Made by a program: the position numbers and the translations under genes. Positions 36,408 to 44,925 of a stretch of DNA of 64,000 nt are shown here, in pieces. Numbering within the stretch: the stretch's first letter is position 1; every line of letters starts with the position of its first letter. The notes beneath the pieces were generated by a model. That model worked only from the letters and a program-made list of their open reading frames with translations, made no database searches and was not told the DNA's origin. This DNA is from Oligoflexales bacterium. GTDB taxonomy: Bacteria; Bdellovibrionota_B; Oligoflexia; Oligoflexales; RGVZ01. The stretch is taken from assembly GCA_947494335.1 (NCBI GenBank), contig CANLUT010000002.1, forward strand, positions 515,904 through 579,903. The letters run 5' to 3'.

Positions 36408-36605
36408 ATGCCAAAGATCAAGACCAAACGCGCAGCCGCTAAGCGCTTCACAGTGCTCTCTAGCGGAAAGGTCAAGCGCAGTCACGCAAACAAGCGTCAC
36501 ATCCTCACGAAGAAGGATCGCGGTCGTAAGAACAAGCTCAAAAAGGGCGGTTACGTCGATGATTCCAATCTAGGATTAGTGATGCGCTGTCTTCCTAACG
36601 GATAA
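36408..36605 (+). CDS. rpmI: 50S ribosomal protein L35
   Basis: A 65-residue basic ribosomal protein with the family opening [14 protein letters not shown] and the central [14 protein letters not shown]. Length and charge are typical. GAGGTGG lies 5 bases ahead of the ATG. The usual partner rplT follows after 11 bases; infC, often the first gene of this operon, is not visible upstream. Confidence 0.97.
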   Translation: MPKIKTKRAAAKRFTVLSSGKVKRSHANKRHILTKKDRGRKNKLKKGGYVDDSNLGLVMRCLPNG

Positions 36606-36616
36606 GGGTAGGTATC

Positions 36617-36979
36617 ATGGCTCGTGTAAAACGTGGTTTTAAAGCAAGACGTAGAAGGAAGAAACTCCTTGGTTTAGCCAAGGGCTTCCGCGGTACGCGT
36701 AAGAGCAACATCAAGACGGCAGTCCATGTAGTCCGCCGCGCTCTCCGCTACTCGTATCGTGATCGTCGCGTACGTAAACGTGAGTTTAGAAAACTTTGGA
36801 TCGTCCGTATCAACGCTGCAACCCGTGCTGAAGGACTCAAGTATAGTGAGTTCGTCAACGGTCTTAAGAAGCGTGGAATCACGGTTGATCGCAGTGTTCT
36901 TTCGAACCTCGCCATCACTGACAAAGCAGCGTTCTCCGCTCTTGTCGCTGAAGCGAAAGCAGGACTTGGCCGCAAGTAA
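36617..36979 (+). CDS. rplT: 50S ribosomal protein L20
   Basis: A 120-residue basic protein needed early in 50S assembly. Typical segments are [20 protein letters not shown], then [20 protein letters not shown] near residue 50, and the C-terminal [19 protein letters not shown]. Length is standard. Cotranscribed with rpmI and closed by a strong terminator at 37017. L20 commonly represses its own synthesis through the leader. Confidence 0.97.
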   Translation: MARVKRGFKARRRRKKLLGLAKGFRGTRKSNIKTAVHVVRRALRYSYRDRRVRKREFRKLWIVRINAATRAEGLKYSEFVNGLKKRGITVDRSVLSNLAITDKAAFSALVAEAKAGLGRK

Positions 36980-37016
36980 TTGCTGCCACCTGTGACGGTA
37001 ACGACGCAAAACATGA

Positions 37017-37050
37017 AATCCCACTGGTAGAAAATACCAGTGGGATTTTT
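37017..37050 (+). terminator. Intrinsic terminator of rpmI-rplT
   Basis: AATCCCACTGGTA (37017-37029), loop GAAAA, TACCAGTGGGATT (37035-37047) and a following T-run. A 13-base perfect stem. Confidence 0.9.
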
Positions 37051-37094
37051 GTTTCAGTTTGACTCTCGAAGTTGCAAAACTCGCAGGCTTGGCT

Positions 37095-37847
37095 CTACGT
37101 CATGACGTTTGCAAAACTGGTCACGCGGTATACAGCTTTTTTTATTTGATCATCCGACGCATTTTGCTGAATTGCGGCTTCCATAACGACATAAGTTTCA
37201 GGATCATTGTCTTTTAGCCAACTTAGTGCGGTTTTAGCGCCAAGATACCAATGGGACCGAAATTTAAAATAATCCGGAAGCATGCTGTACTGCAGTTCTA
37301 GCCTTCGATATAAGCTTTCGGCTGTTAAGACTCCACCCGAACAGACTCTAGCAATCATCTTAAGATACCACTCGACCATGGCCTTGATTTCATAATCAGG
37401 TAACATTTTAGGTCCAGTCCTGTACAGTTTTTCTACCTTTTCCATTAATATCTGACCCTGGCGATCTTTCTCTTTTAGAATAATACCGCCGTGGATTCTA
37501 AGCATGGATTCATCTAATTGTTCAAGATCAGCTTCTGGATAGATAAACACGTCTCGTCGCAGTCCATTTATGAAGCGATTATCTCGATTTCGCTCACCAG
37601 TGGCCTTAACAGCGATAATGTCGTAGTCGCTAGCCGTGGAGAAATCATCACGAGCTCTGGATCCATATAAAATGGCTGTATGGCACTGGTGATTTTCTTC
37701 AAGATCTTTGAGAATGCTTATTAAGCTTTGATCCATAGTCGAGCCGCCAGTCTGTATCGTGGGGAAGTCGTTTGCTCCTGTTGAAACAAAAGATGTAACA
37801 TTTTTTAAACATTCGGTAACGTCAATCTGTTTGAAATACTGATCCAT
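37095..37847 (-). CDS. Nucleotidyltransferase-fold protein
   Basis: A predicted 250-residue protein with a polymerase-beta-like nucleotidyltransferase core: YGSRARDDFSTASDYDIIAV has the GS motif and the DxD metal pair. The part after about residue 150 is all-helical, as in antibiotic nucleotidyltransferases or MNT-HEPN-like proteins. Alternative starts exist at 37913 (TTG) and 37736 (ATG). The ATG at 37847 keeps the gene clear of the divergent coding sequence at 37878, but has no good ribosome binding site. The substrate could be a small molecule, a tRNA or a protein. Only 30 bases separate it from the divergent gene. Confidence 0.7.
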   Translation of the reverse strand: MDQYFKQIDVTECLKNVTSFVSTGANDFPTIQTGGSTMDQSLISILKDLEENHQCHTAILYGSRARDDFSTASDYDIIAVKATGERNRDNRFINGLRRDVFIYPEADLEQLDESMLRIHGGIILKEKDRQGQILMEKVEKLYRTGPKMLPDYEIKAMVEWYLKMIARVCSGGVLTAESLYRRLELQYSMLPDYFKFRSHWYLGAKTALSWLKDNDPETYVVMEAAIQQNASDDQIKKAVYRVTSFANVMT

Positions 37848-37877
37848 CAGTTTCTTGTTTTTTGCGGGAGGATGTCG

Positions 37878-39179
37878 ATGACTCTGGTTGATCTGAATAA
37901 TTTTGCCAGCCAAATTGCGCGACTTGAAAAAGCTAATCGTGCGGTTTCAGGACAAACAAATTTACTCTCTCCACGTCATTCTCATCAGCATCCTGTGCAT
38001 GTGCTCTATGGTGGTGCCCACCTTTTCTCGGAGAAAACCTTTGCGAAGGTCAATCTTCTAGCTAAGGAGGCGTTTCAATTTGCGGCCCCAAATTCTGAGT
38101 CGCTAAATCAGCTGATCGGCGCGAATTGGTCGCCAGAATTTTCACAAAATGTTTTCAATCGGCTAAGTCTAAAAATGGAGCGAGAGCCTCTGGAAGACTA
38201 CCGAATTGATTTTGAAGATGGCTACGGCGCCCGCTCCGACGAGGAAGAGGATGCGCATGCCGTGTCCGCTGCAAAAACACTCGCCGATCTCGCTCAAAAA
38301 AATCATACACCGAAGTCTATAGGCTTTCGCATAAAGCCTTTGTCGGTGACCGGCATGAAGCGCTCACTAAAGACCCTTGCGCTATTTGTGCAGACTTTCC
38401 TGGATACAGGGGGAAAAAACTCTACCCTGAAACATCTTGTCGTGACGCTACCCAAAGTCACCAACGCGGAACAGGTTGCAACTCTTTGTGAAATTCTTGA
38501 TGGCTTTGAAAGCACCTACCACCTGCATCCTGGATACTTTGCTGTAGAAATCCTCATTGAATCTCCAGAAGCGTTCCTCTCTGCAGATGGCACAATCCCC
38601 TTGCCGACTTTTCTTTTAGCTGCCCGTGGACGATGCCGCAGTATTCACTTTGGTGTTTATGATTTTACGTCTTCCATGGGGATTGGAAGTGCAGGTCAAG
38701 CCATTGACCATATGGCCGCTGACTTTGCGAGAATGTGGATGCAGGTTTTGTCCGGGCTGGCGCCTGGCCTCGGCGTGAGTGACGGCATTATTAACCGGCT
38801 ACCTCTTTTACCAAAGCACTCGACCCCTGAAGCTATCGAGGCATTTCGTGAGACGTGGCGATACAACTATCAGCAAATGACTCGAAGCCTGATGAATGGC
38901 TTTTACCAAGCTTGGGATCTTCATCCTTCACAGCTTCATATTCGGCATGCAGCAAACTATGCATTTGTGCTTTCGGAATTTGAAAGTGCGGTTAGCCGCC
39001 TTAAGACGTTTGTGGAAAAATCCTCGCGTGCCAGTCACGTGGGGGGCATGTTTGACGACCGCGCCAGTGTCTTAGGTCTGATCAATTTCTTTGAGCGTGC
39101 TGTGTCGTCTGGAGTTATTCAGATTCAGGACTTATTAGATCGCGGCGTAGATTTAAGCGATGTGCGTCAGACGATTTAA
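37878..39179 (+). CDS. Aldolase/citrate-lyase-like protein (DUF6986-like)
   Basis: A 433-residue cytosolic protein with the TIM-barrel features of HpcH/CitE-type lyases: DFEDGYGARSDEE near residue 112, then VVTLPKVT, the metal Glu in VEILIESPEA near 218 and FGVYDFTSSMGI near 255. It resembles proteins annotated as DUF6986 or PEP-utilising aldolase; the reaction is unknown. The ATG at 37878 has GGGAGG 6 bases ahead and is preferred to the ATG at 37872, which abuts that site. It is divergent from the nucleotidyltransferase gene. Confidence 0.7.
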   Translation: MTLVDLNNFASQIARLEKANRAVSGQTNLLSPRHSHQHPVHVLYGGAHLFSEKTFAKVNLLAKEAFQFAAPNSESLNQLIGANWSPEFSQNVFNRLSLKMEREPLEDYRIDFEDGYGARSDEEEDAHAVSAAKTLADLAQKNHTPKSIGFRIKPLSVTGMKRSLKTLALFVQTFLDTGGKNSTLKHLVVTLPKVTNAEQVATLCEILDGFESTYHLHPGYFAVEILIESPEAFLSADGTIPLPTFLLAARGRCRSIHFGVYDFTSSMGIGSAGQAIDHMAADFARMWMQVLSGLAPGLGVSDGIINRLPLLPKHSTPEAIEAFRETWRYNYQQMTRSLMNGFYQAWDLHPSQLHIRHAANYAFVLSEFESAVSRLKTFVEKSSRASHVGGMFDDRASVLGLINFFERAVSSGVIQIQDLLDRGVDLSDVRQTI

Positions 39180-39196
39180 CAAAACTGACCTCCTGG

Positions 39197-39210
39197 TAAC
39201 GTTAACGTTA
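39197..39210. promoter_or_regulatory. Palindrome upstream of the export operon
   Basis: TAACGTTAACGTTA is a perfect 14-base palindrome 105 bases ahead of the TolC-family gene, with AT-rich sequence after it. It looks like a repressor operator; no regulator gene lies next to it. Confidence 0.4.
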
Positions 39211-39315
39211 AATTTAAATCCATCATAATTTTAATGAATTCCTCATCGGCATATTGCTAAATTGACTCTCAGATACTCCTGATAGTTCATTCGTTTTTGA
39301 TGCCGGAGGTTTCGC

Positions 39316-40644
39316 TTGAGTGCCAATACTCTCTCTTTGCGCGAGAAACGAATAATTTTACGGTCAAGTGTTGGTGCAATTTTGCTTGTTCTACTGAGCG
39401 CAAAGATGGCTTTTGCAGTCACCTTAAAAGAAGCGTGCCTAGAGTCTTTAACTCACTCAAATATATTAAAATCTTCGAAGGAAATGGTTGTCAGCGCGCA
39501 GTCGCGGGTAAAATCTATCGGTGCTGAACGCTGGCCATCCATTAATTTAACCTCAGATATTGGAGTCACGACACCGCGGCCTGAGGCAGAGGAGAGAGTC
39601 AAGGATCAATGGCACAATTCCGCCGGTTTAGAATTGACGTGGAACATTTGGGATGGTGGAAGGCACACCTCTAACGAACTACTTGAAAAACTCGCGTTAA
39701 CCAAATCCGAGCATCAAGCCGTCTTGAGTGCAAATGAGGTCATCCAGAAGACCGCAGAGGCCTATTTTGGGCTTCATAAGGCTTTAGTTGCGAAGCGTAA
39801 TCACGAAGAAAAAATAAAACTCCTAAAAAGACAAAAGAGTAATATTGAGGAAAAAGTAAAAAATGGTCTCGCTGCAGAGACGGGCCTCATGGAAATCGAG
39901 GGCCGCATTCAACAAAGTGAAGCTATTGGCCTTGGTCTGACTAGAAAGCTCAAATCTGCGCAGGCAGACTTAGCTAATGTCATTGGGATTGATGTGGTTC
40001 AAGGTGTTCGGGTTTCCGATCTAAATGAATTAGCAGTGTCTGAATTAAAGACTCCCCCAAAAATGGTCTGGGATGATACGCCGACCGCTAAAATGATAGC
40101 TCTAGAGGATCAAAGCGATCAGTTAAAGCTTCGACAGTTGGAGTCAAAGCATGGGCCACAAATAGATTTTACAAGTAATTTTAGTGCGGGTGTTCGTGAC
40201 GTCGGAGTTGTCGAGGAACATAAACCAGGCGATATTTTCCGCCAATCGTCCGTTGGTCTTTCTCTCAAATATAATTTATTTGACGGGGGTCAACGTCGCC
40301 ACGAGAAATCAGCATTGGTGTTTGCTCAAAAAGCTCAAAATTTAGAACGAGATCAAAAAAAGCGGGAGCAACGCGCGATTTTTGATGCTCTGTATCAGGA
40401 TCTGAGTTCATTTTCTGCGCAAAGTGTTGCGGATCGCAAGCTGCTTGAAATGGAAAAAAAACGATTTGAAATTGTAGAACGTGAATATCGTCGTGGGGCA
40501 CAAAGTTACCTAGACTTGGTTGCGGCTTTGGACGCACTTTCGCTAGCACAGCAGGCTGTGGATGATGATTTAATTGAAGAACAGCTAGGCCTTATTCGTT
40601 TACACAGTATGGCGGGGAGTATTTATGGTGCGATTTTTGAATAA
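39316..40644 (+). CDS. TolC-family outer-membrane efflux protein
   Basis: A 442-residue outer-membrane channel protein of the TolC type, giving the exit duct of a tripartite export pump. It starts at a TTG with a strong GGAGG 6 bases ahead. The signal peptide ends near MAFAV (residue 33 or so). Two similar halves each have long helices and a strand pair, as in the trimeric channel, with VTLKEACLESLTHSN at the mature start. The stop is overlapped by 20 bases by the adaptor gene, so three genes form one operon. Substrate of the pump is not known. Confidence 0.85.
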   Translation: MSANTLSLREKRIILRSSVGAILLVLLSAKMAFAVTLKEACLESLTHSNILKSSKEMVVSAQSRVKSIGAERWPSINLTSDIGVTTPRPEAEERVKDQWHNSAGLELTWNIWDGGRHTSNELLEKLALTKSEHQAVLSANEVIQKTAEAYFGLHKALVAKRNHEEKIKLLKRQKSNIEEKVKNGLAAETGLMEIEGRIQQSEAIGLGLTRKLKSAQADLANVIGIDVVQGVRVSDLNELAVSELKTPPKMVWDDTPTAKMIALEDQSDQLKLRQLESKHGPQIDFTSNFSAGVRDVGVVEEHKPGDIFRQSSVGLSLKYNLFDGGQRRHEKSALVFAQKAQNLERDQKKREQRAIFDALYQDLSSFSAQSVADRKLLEMEKKRFEIVEREYRRGAQSYLDLVAALDALSLAQQAVDDDLIEEQLGLIRLHSMAGSIYGAIFE

Positions 40645-41482
40645 AAAGTCATTAATAGTTCTCGGTTTGCTCGTCTTTTTTGTGGGTTGTGATGACAAGG
40701 AAAAAGATTCTTCTACTCTCCGGCAAACAATAGTGGCGCAAAGCGATATAACGCAAGCCGTGACTGTGTCGGGTGTCTTAACGCCAAAGCGTCGTTTAGT
40801 GGTGTATCCAACCTTTGATGGATATATTCGGAGAATATTTGTTCAAATGGGGCAATGGGTGAAGTCAGGAGATCCTCTTGTTCAGGTTTCATCATCGCCA
40901 AATGCAAATGAAACCGCCTACCCACAGCGCGCGCAGTTTTCTGGTCGGGTGGTCGACGTTCTACGGCAAGAGGGAGAGTGGGTCGAGAAGGTAAAAGACA
41001 ACCCAATTCTTGTCGTCGATGATCCGAGTATTTTTATTGTTGAGTGCGCGGTTCCTGAGATGGATATTGCAAAATATAAAGTCGGACTAGAGGCTAAAAT
41101 TAGTCCGCTGGCTCTGCAAAATCGACATTTTGAGGGAAAGGTTATTTCCGTTGCCGAGGCTGCTAAGCTCAAGGATGCTAATCGCTGGAGTTCGTCTGCA
41201 GTCGAGTTTAATGTCAAAGTTCAGGTGGTTAATCCCGATGAAACACTCAAGTCCGGCATGACGGCGTCGGTACAGATAATTTTCGCTTCAGCAAAAGGTG
41301 TTCCTAGTCTTCCCCACGACTATGTGAGTATTAAAGACGGCAAAGCAGTTGTGCAAACCGTCAATGGTGAATCGAAAGACGTTCAGCTAGGGATTAGTGA
41401 TGATAAGGCGATTGAAATAAAGTCCGGAGTCGCGATTGGCGAAAAAATTCGTCAAGTCGACTTCTATTCTGAAAAAATCTAG
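40625..41482 (+). CDS. Periplasmic adaptor lipoprotein (MacA/HlyD type)
   Basis: A 285-residue membrane-fusion protein linking the inner-membrane pump to the TolC channel. A lipobox (FVGC, about residues 19-22) follows the hydrophobic start. TVSGVLTPKRRLVVYP begins the barrel part, followed by a lipoyl-like region (GQWVKSGDPLVQVSS) and a beta-barrel C-terminal half. The usual long helical hairpin is very short, so this is a compact adaptor. GGGGAG lies ahead of the ATG. Overlaps the TolC-family gene and ends two bases before the ABC gene. Confidence 0.8.
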   Translation: MVRFLNKKSLIVLGLLVFFVGCDDKEKDSSTLRQTIVAQSDITQAVTVSGVLTPKRRLVVYPTFDGYIRRIFVQMGQWVKSGDPLVQVSSSPNANETAYPQRAQFSGRVVDVLRQEGEWVEKVKDNPILVVDDPSIFIVECAVPEMDIAKYKVGLEAKISPLALQNRHFEGKVISVAEAAKLKDANRWSSSAVEFNVKVQVVNPDETLKSGMTASVQIIFASAKGVPSLPHDYVSIKDGKAVVQTVNGESKDVQLGISDDKAIEIKSGVAIGEKIRQVDFYSEKI

Positions 41483-41484
41483 AC

Positions 41485-43479
41485 ATGATTCAAGCCAAAA
41501 ATATCACATTTTCGTACTCGGCTGTAAGCGAGCCTATTTTGCGAGGCGTTAGTCTCCAAATCGAGCGCGGAGAAATGGTTGCCATTACTGGTCCAAGTGG
41601 CTCTGGCAAGAGCACGCTTTTCTACATCTTAGGTGGATTGCTCTCTCCGACGGATGGACGTCTGAGTATCGCTGGCCAAGACATCTACGGAATGAGTAAC
41701 GAGCGACTGGCCTCTTTTCGAAATCATAATATTGGCTTCGTGTTTCAGCATTTTCATCTTTTGCCGAGAGCGCCAGTGCTGGAAAATATTTTGTTACCTT
41801 CTGTATATTCAAAGAAGCTGCATAAATCATTGACCACATCGGCCAAAGACCTGGCCTCGCGGCTAGGTCTTGGCGAGCGACTTGACCATCGGCCTGATCA
41901 GCTATCTGGCGGTCAGCAGCAGCGGGTGGCAGTGGCGCGTGCTTTACTATTTGATCCAGACATTCTCCTGTGCGATGAACCAACTGGAAATCTTGATACC
42001 AAAAATGCCCGGGAGGTCATCACACTTTTAGAGGAGCTTAACGGCCAAGGGAAGACTGTCGTCATTATTACTCACGATCAAAAAATTGCAGCTGCCTGTA
42101 GCCGGCAAATAGAAATACAAGATGGTCGGGTTGTTTCTGACTCTCGCAAAGATGCTGAAAGACTTCGTTTACATGATGTCTCAGAAAATTTGCCTAGATC
42201 AGCGGACGAAGAGTCTGGATTTTTCTCTTGGCGGCAGTCTGCCCGTCCTGGCTTTGATAACATTCGCCGTAATAAGTTTAAAAGTTTACTCACCATGGTT
42301 GGTGTTGCCATTGGAACAGCCGCGCTAGTCGCGGTTATGACTTTAGGAGAATTTGCCAAGACAAGGATATTGGAAGGTTACGAATCCTTAGGCGTTAACC
42401 GCATCGACGGCGGTGTTTATCGGAGGTTCGGTTCGAGCTCGGAGGCAGCTGCAAACTTATTTCGTGGGTTGACTTGGGAGGGTGATTTAAAGCCTCTGAC
42501 GAGCGTATTTCCTCAGATCCGTTATTTAACACCAATTTCCAATTTTTATTTAGATAAAATTAGCTTTGGCGGACAATCTAAAAGTTTGGATAACAGCCGA
42601 GTCGTAGGGGTAAATGAACAATATCTGCCGATGTCTGGATTTGCTGTCGCTGATGGCAGGAGCCTTTCTGCCATTGATGTGAAAGAACAGCGCCGAAGCT
42701 GTGTTGTTGGCGCCCGTGTCGCGAAGATACTTCTGCCAAAACCGGATATGACTTTAGTTGGTCAGACCATAGGGATCATGAATTCGGACAAATCGGTGCT
42801 GTGTAATGTGGTTGGTGTCTTAGCGCCCATTCGAAGTAATCAAGAGTGGAACAACCCTGACACAACAATCTATGCGCCGGTTGATTTTGTACAAAGTATA
42901 AGTTGGAATTCTTATGTGCATGGTTTTGCGGTGGCCGCAAAAAAAGTTGAAGATGTCGAACCTCTCACAATCGCTCTCAAAAATTACTTTTTGCATAAAT
43001 ATGGTCAAGGGGTTGAAGTCTGGATTAATAATGACTCAAAACTATTAGCTCAGATGAACCGATTTCTTGGTCTTTTTTCGGTTTTGCTGATATCGGTAGC
43101 TGGGATTTCATTGCTGGTTGGCGGAGTTGGTATCTACAATATGATGGCTGTATCAGTTTCAGAACGCCTACGGGAAATAGGCTTGAGAAAGGCGATCGGG
43201 GCCGGCGATAAAGCAATCCGCTCAATGGTTTTATTTGAGTCAGGATTACTGTGTAGTCTCGCTGGAGTCGCTGGTGTTTTAATTGGAGTTGGAGGATGTG
43301 GACTTGTTATGTACTTGGTGAGCCAGGTCATGCCGAAGGTCCAATTTGAATGGCTGTTTAATCCGTTCAGTATTTTGATTTCGATGTCGCTTTGTGTTCT
43401 GACCGGCGTGTTAAGTGGACTTCTTCCTGCTCGTAAAGCAGAGAAGATGCAGATCATCCAGGCGATGCGCGTGGAGTGA
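41485..43479 (+). CDS. MacB-type ABC transporter, ATPase and permease fused
   Basis: A 664-residue inner-membrane export protein. The ATPase is residues 1-220: Walker A GPSGSGKST near 35, signature LSGGQQQR near 140, Walker B DILLCDEPTGNLD near 160. The permease follows: one membrane helix near 275-295, a large periplasmic MacB-PCD-type domain (about 300-510) and three C-terminal helices with an FtsX core. This is the plan of MacB, which works as a dimer by mechanotransmission with MacA and TolC, exporting macrolides, peptides or lipoprotein-like cargo. With the two upstream genes it makes a complete tripartite system. Confidence 0.9.
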   Translation: MIQAKNITFSYSAVSEPILRGVSLQIERGEMVAITGPSGSGKSTLFYILGGLLSPTDGRLSIAGQDIYGMSNERLASFRNHNIGFVFQHFHLLPRAPVLENILLPSVYSKKLHKSLTTSAKDLASRLGLGERLDHRPDQLSGGQQQRVAVARALLFDPDILLCDEPTGNLDTKNAREVITLLEELNGQGKTVVIITHDQKIAAACSRQIEIQDGRVVSDSRKDAERLRLHDVSENLPRSADEESGFFSWRQSARPGFDNIRRNKFKSLLTMVGVAIGTAALVAVMTLGEFAKTRILEGYESLGVNRIDGGVYRRFGSSSEAAANLFRGLTWEGDLKPLTSVFPQIRYLTPISNFYLDKISFGGQSKSLDNSRVVGVNEQYLPMSGFAVADGRSLSAIDVKEQRRSCVVGARVAKILLPKPDMTLVGQTIGIMNSDKSVLCNVVGVLAPIRSNQEWNNPDTTIYAPVDFVQSISWNSYVHGFAVAAKKVEDVEPLTIALKNYFLHKYGQGVEVWINNDSKLLAQMNRFLGLFSVLLISVAGISLLVGGVGIYNMMAVSVSERLREIGLRKAIGAGDKAIRSMVLFESGLLCSLAGVAGVLIGVGGCGLVMYLVSQVMPKVQFEWLFNPFSILISMSLCVLTGVLSGLLPARKAEKMQIIQAMRVE

Positions 43480-43517
43480 GAAAATAGTTCTGAATAAAAA
43501 ATTGGATTCGCTCTCAA

Positions 43518-43602
43518 TGGTGGGGACGGAGAGACTTGAACTCTCACACCTTACGGCACTGGCTTCTAAGACCAGCGTGTCTACCAATTTCACCACGTCC
43601 CC
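43518..43602 (-). tRNA. tRNA-Leu, anticodon UAG
   Basis: An 85-base minus-strand tRNA running from 43602 down to 43518. Acceptor GGGGACG pairs with CGTCCCC, followed by A and an encoded CCA. The anticodon stem CTGGT/GCCAG encloses CTTAGAA, so the anticodon is UAG (reads CUA, Leu). A variable arm of the long class II type and the T-loop GTTCAAGTC are present, as expected for leucine. Confidence 0.9.
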
Positions 43603-43623
43603 AAAAGAATCCGAGGGACGCAG

Positions 43624-43652
43624 GTATCACATTTTAGGGCGCTAGCCGTCAA
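43624..43652 (-). promoter_or_regulatory. Candidate promoter of tRNA-Leu
   Basis: On the minus strand, TTGACG (43652-43647), 17 bases, then TGATAC (43629-43624) with an extended TG two bases before it. The -35 overlaps the stop codon of the FHA gene. The tRNA begins 21 bases downstream. Confidence 0.4.
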
Positions 43653-44389
43653 CCGGTTTTTACGGCTACCCGAACTTCAATGGCGCCTAATCGTACGGTA
43701 TCGTTTGGTTTTAAGGGGTGCATGCCCCGGATTTTCGAGCCATTGAGGAAGGTTCCATTGGTCGACCCCTGGTCTTCGATAAAGACCTCGCCGTGGTCGT
43801 TTAACTTGATCAAAACGTGCTTACGGCTGATTTCGACGTCACTTTCAAAGCGCCCGAAATTTGTGGCGCGGCCGAGGTATACTTGCCGCTGCGGTAATTC
43901 TATCGTTTCTCCAGAGCCATCAGAGTACTTAATGGACAGCTTCATGGAATAGCTCTGTTTCTTGCGGACCTCGTCTTCAATGAGGGTATCGACCAAGCTA
44001 CTCTTTCCAGGCTCAGCATTTTGATTGGTTTTAAAAATGGTATTTATGTGACGAACCTTCGCATCCTCTTCGAGGGCAAACTTGAAGGTCGTCTTGCCAA
44101 TGGAAATTTCATCACCATGATTGAGCTTGGCTTTAACCACGCGGTTTTTGTTTACGAATGTCCCATTCGTACTGTTCATGTCAAAGATGTGATAGACGCC
44201 GTTAATATTTTGAATCTGACAGTGTGTTGAAGAAACCTCATGATCAGCAACAAGGACGTCACCTTTTTCCCGGCCAAGAATGGTGGCGTCGCGACGTAGT
44301 TTAATCGCGTCGCCCCCCTGGCTGGAGACCGCGTAGAGGACGGCTCGAGTTTCGCCTTTTCGATGTGGAACGTCAGCAGACATAGTCAT
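43649..44389 (-). CDS. Protein with two FHA domains
   Basis: A predicted 246-residue cytosolic protein with two forkhead-associated domains that bind phosphothreonine peptides. FHA1 spans about residues 30-95 (ILGREKGDVLVADHEVSSTH, then NSTNGTFVNKN). FHA2 spans about 165-235 (VYLGRATNFGRFESDVEISR, then QGSTNGTFLNGSK). Both keep the Gly-Arg, Ser-x-x-His and Asn pattern. The frame is open to 44545, but the extra N-terminal part does not look like protein; 44389 or the ATG at 44383 is likelier, though neither has a clear ribosome binding site. A Ser/Thr kinase or receptor partner is expected but none is seen nearby. Confidence 0.85.
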   Translation of the reverse strand: MTMSADVPHRKGETRAVLYAVSSQGGDAIKLRRDATILGREKGDVLVADHEVSSTHCQIQNINGVYHIFDMNSTNGTFVNKNRVVKAKLNHGDEISIGKTTFKFALEEDAKVRHINTIFKTNQNAEPGKSSLVDTLIEDEVRKKQSYSMKLSIKYSDGSGETIELPQRQVYLGRATNFGRFESDVEISRKHVLIKLNDHGEVFIEDQGSTNGTFLNGSKIRGMHPLKPNDTVRLGAIEVRVAVKTG

Positions 44390-44543
44390 CAGTTTCGATA
44401 GTAAAGCACTGAATGTTAACCACAATTTATCGTATGGTTGGTATCGGCTGGTGCTCAAATAAGTTAAAACGATATGGTATTTACTTGCAGAAAACCTGTG
44501 ATCTAACTCATATTGAAGACAGCTGAAATTGAGGAGTTTTGTC

Positions 44544-44813
44544 ATGCCAACAGGAGAACATTCAGGAGCTGTAGATTTTAGGGGGCTGGTTTTGGGATTT
44601 TCCGGAGCTGCGCTTCACTACATGGGGGAGTCTCCCGCTCAAGGGGAAAAACCAGTTTTAAACTTATCCTTGGCCCATCAAAACATTGAGATCCTGGCCC
44701 TTCTTGCAGACAAGACAAAGGGCAACCTGTCAGACGAAGAAGAGCGACTTCTCCAGCAGCTTCTGCTTGATTTGCGCATGCGTTTTATTGAGAAAAGCCG
44801 AGGGACAAAATAA
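44544..44813 (+). CDS. DUF1844 family protein
   Basis: An 89-residue soluble protein. The hallmark segment is near the C-terminus: LLADKTKGNLSDEEERLLQQ followed by LLLDLRMRF, as in DUF1844 proteins found widely in Deltaproteobacteria-like groups and others. Function unknown. GAGGAG lies 7 bases ahead of the ATG at 44544. It is divergent from the FHA gene and is followed by a weak terminator before clpB. Confidence 0.75.
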   Translation: MPTGEHSGAVDFRGLVLGFSGAALHYMGESPAQGEKPVLNLSLAHQNIEILALLADKTKGNLSDEEERLLQQLLLDLRMRFIEKSRGTK

Positions 44814-44828
44814 TTTCCCTTTGATTAT

Positions 44829-44858
44829 GGGCACCTAGGGGTGCCCCTGATGTTTTTT
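44829..44858 (+). terminator. Terminator after the DUF1844 gene
   Basis: GGGCACC (44829-44835), TAGG, GGTGCCC (44840-44846), then a TTTTTT run at 44853-44858 after a six-base gap. Moderate strength. Confidence 0.55.
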
Positions 44859-44894
44859 CTTCAATGCCCCGCGCCGTTACCGATAATCCATCGG

Positions 44895-44923
44895 TGGGGT
44901 AACGCCCCACGAGATGGGGCGGG
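44895..44923 (+). promoter_or_regulatory. Alternative hairpins covering the clpB ribosome binding site
   Basis: CCCCA (44905-44909) can pair with TGGGG at 44895-44899 (loop TAACG) or, as GCCCCA (44904-44909), with TGGGGC at 44915-44920 (loop CGAGA). The second pairing covers most of the GGGGCGGG Shine-Dalgarno element (44916-44923) just before the ATG at 44926. The first leaves it free. A GC-rich leader with two mutually exclusive hairpins ahead of a heat-shock gene suggests an RNA thermometer or similar switch; this is inference. Confidence 0.5.
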
Positions 44924-44925
44924 TC

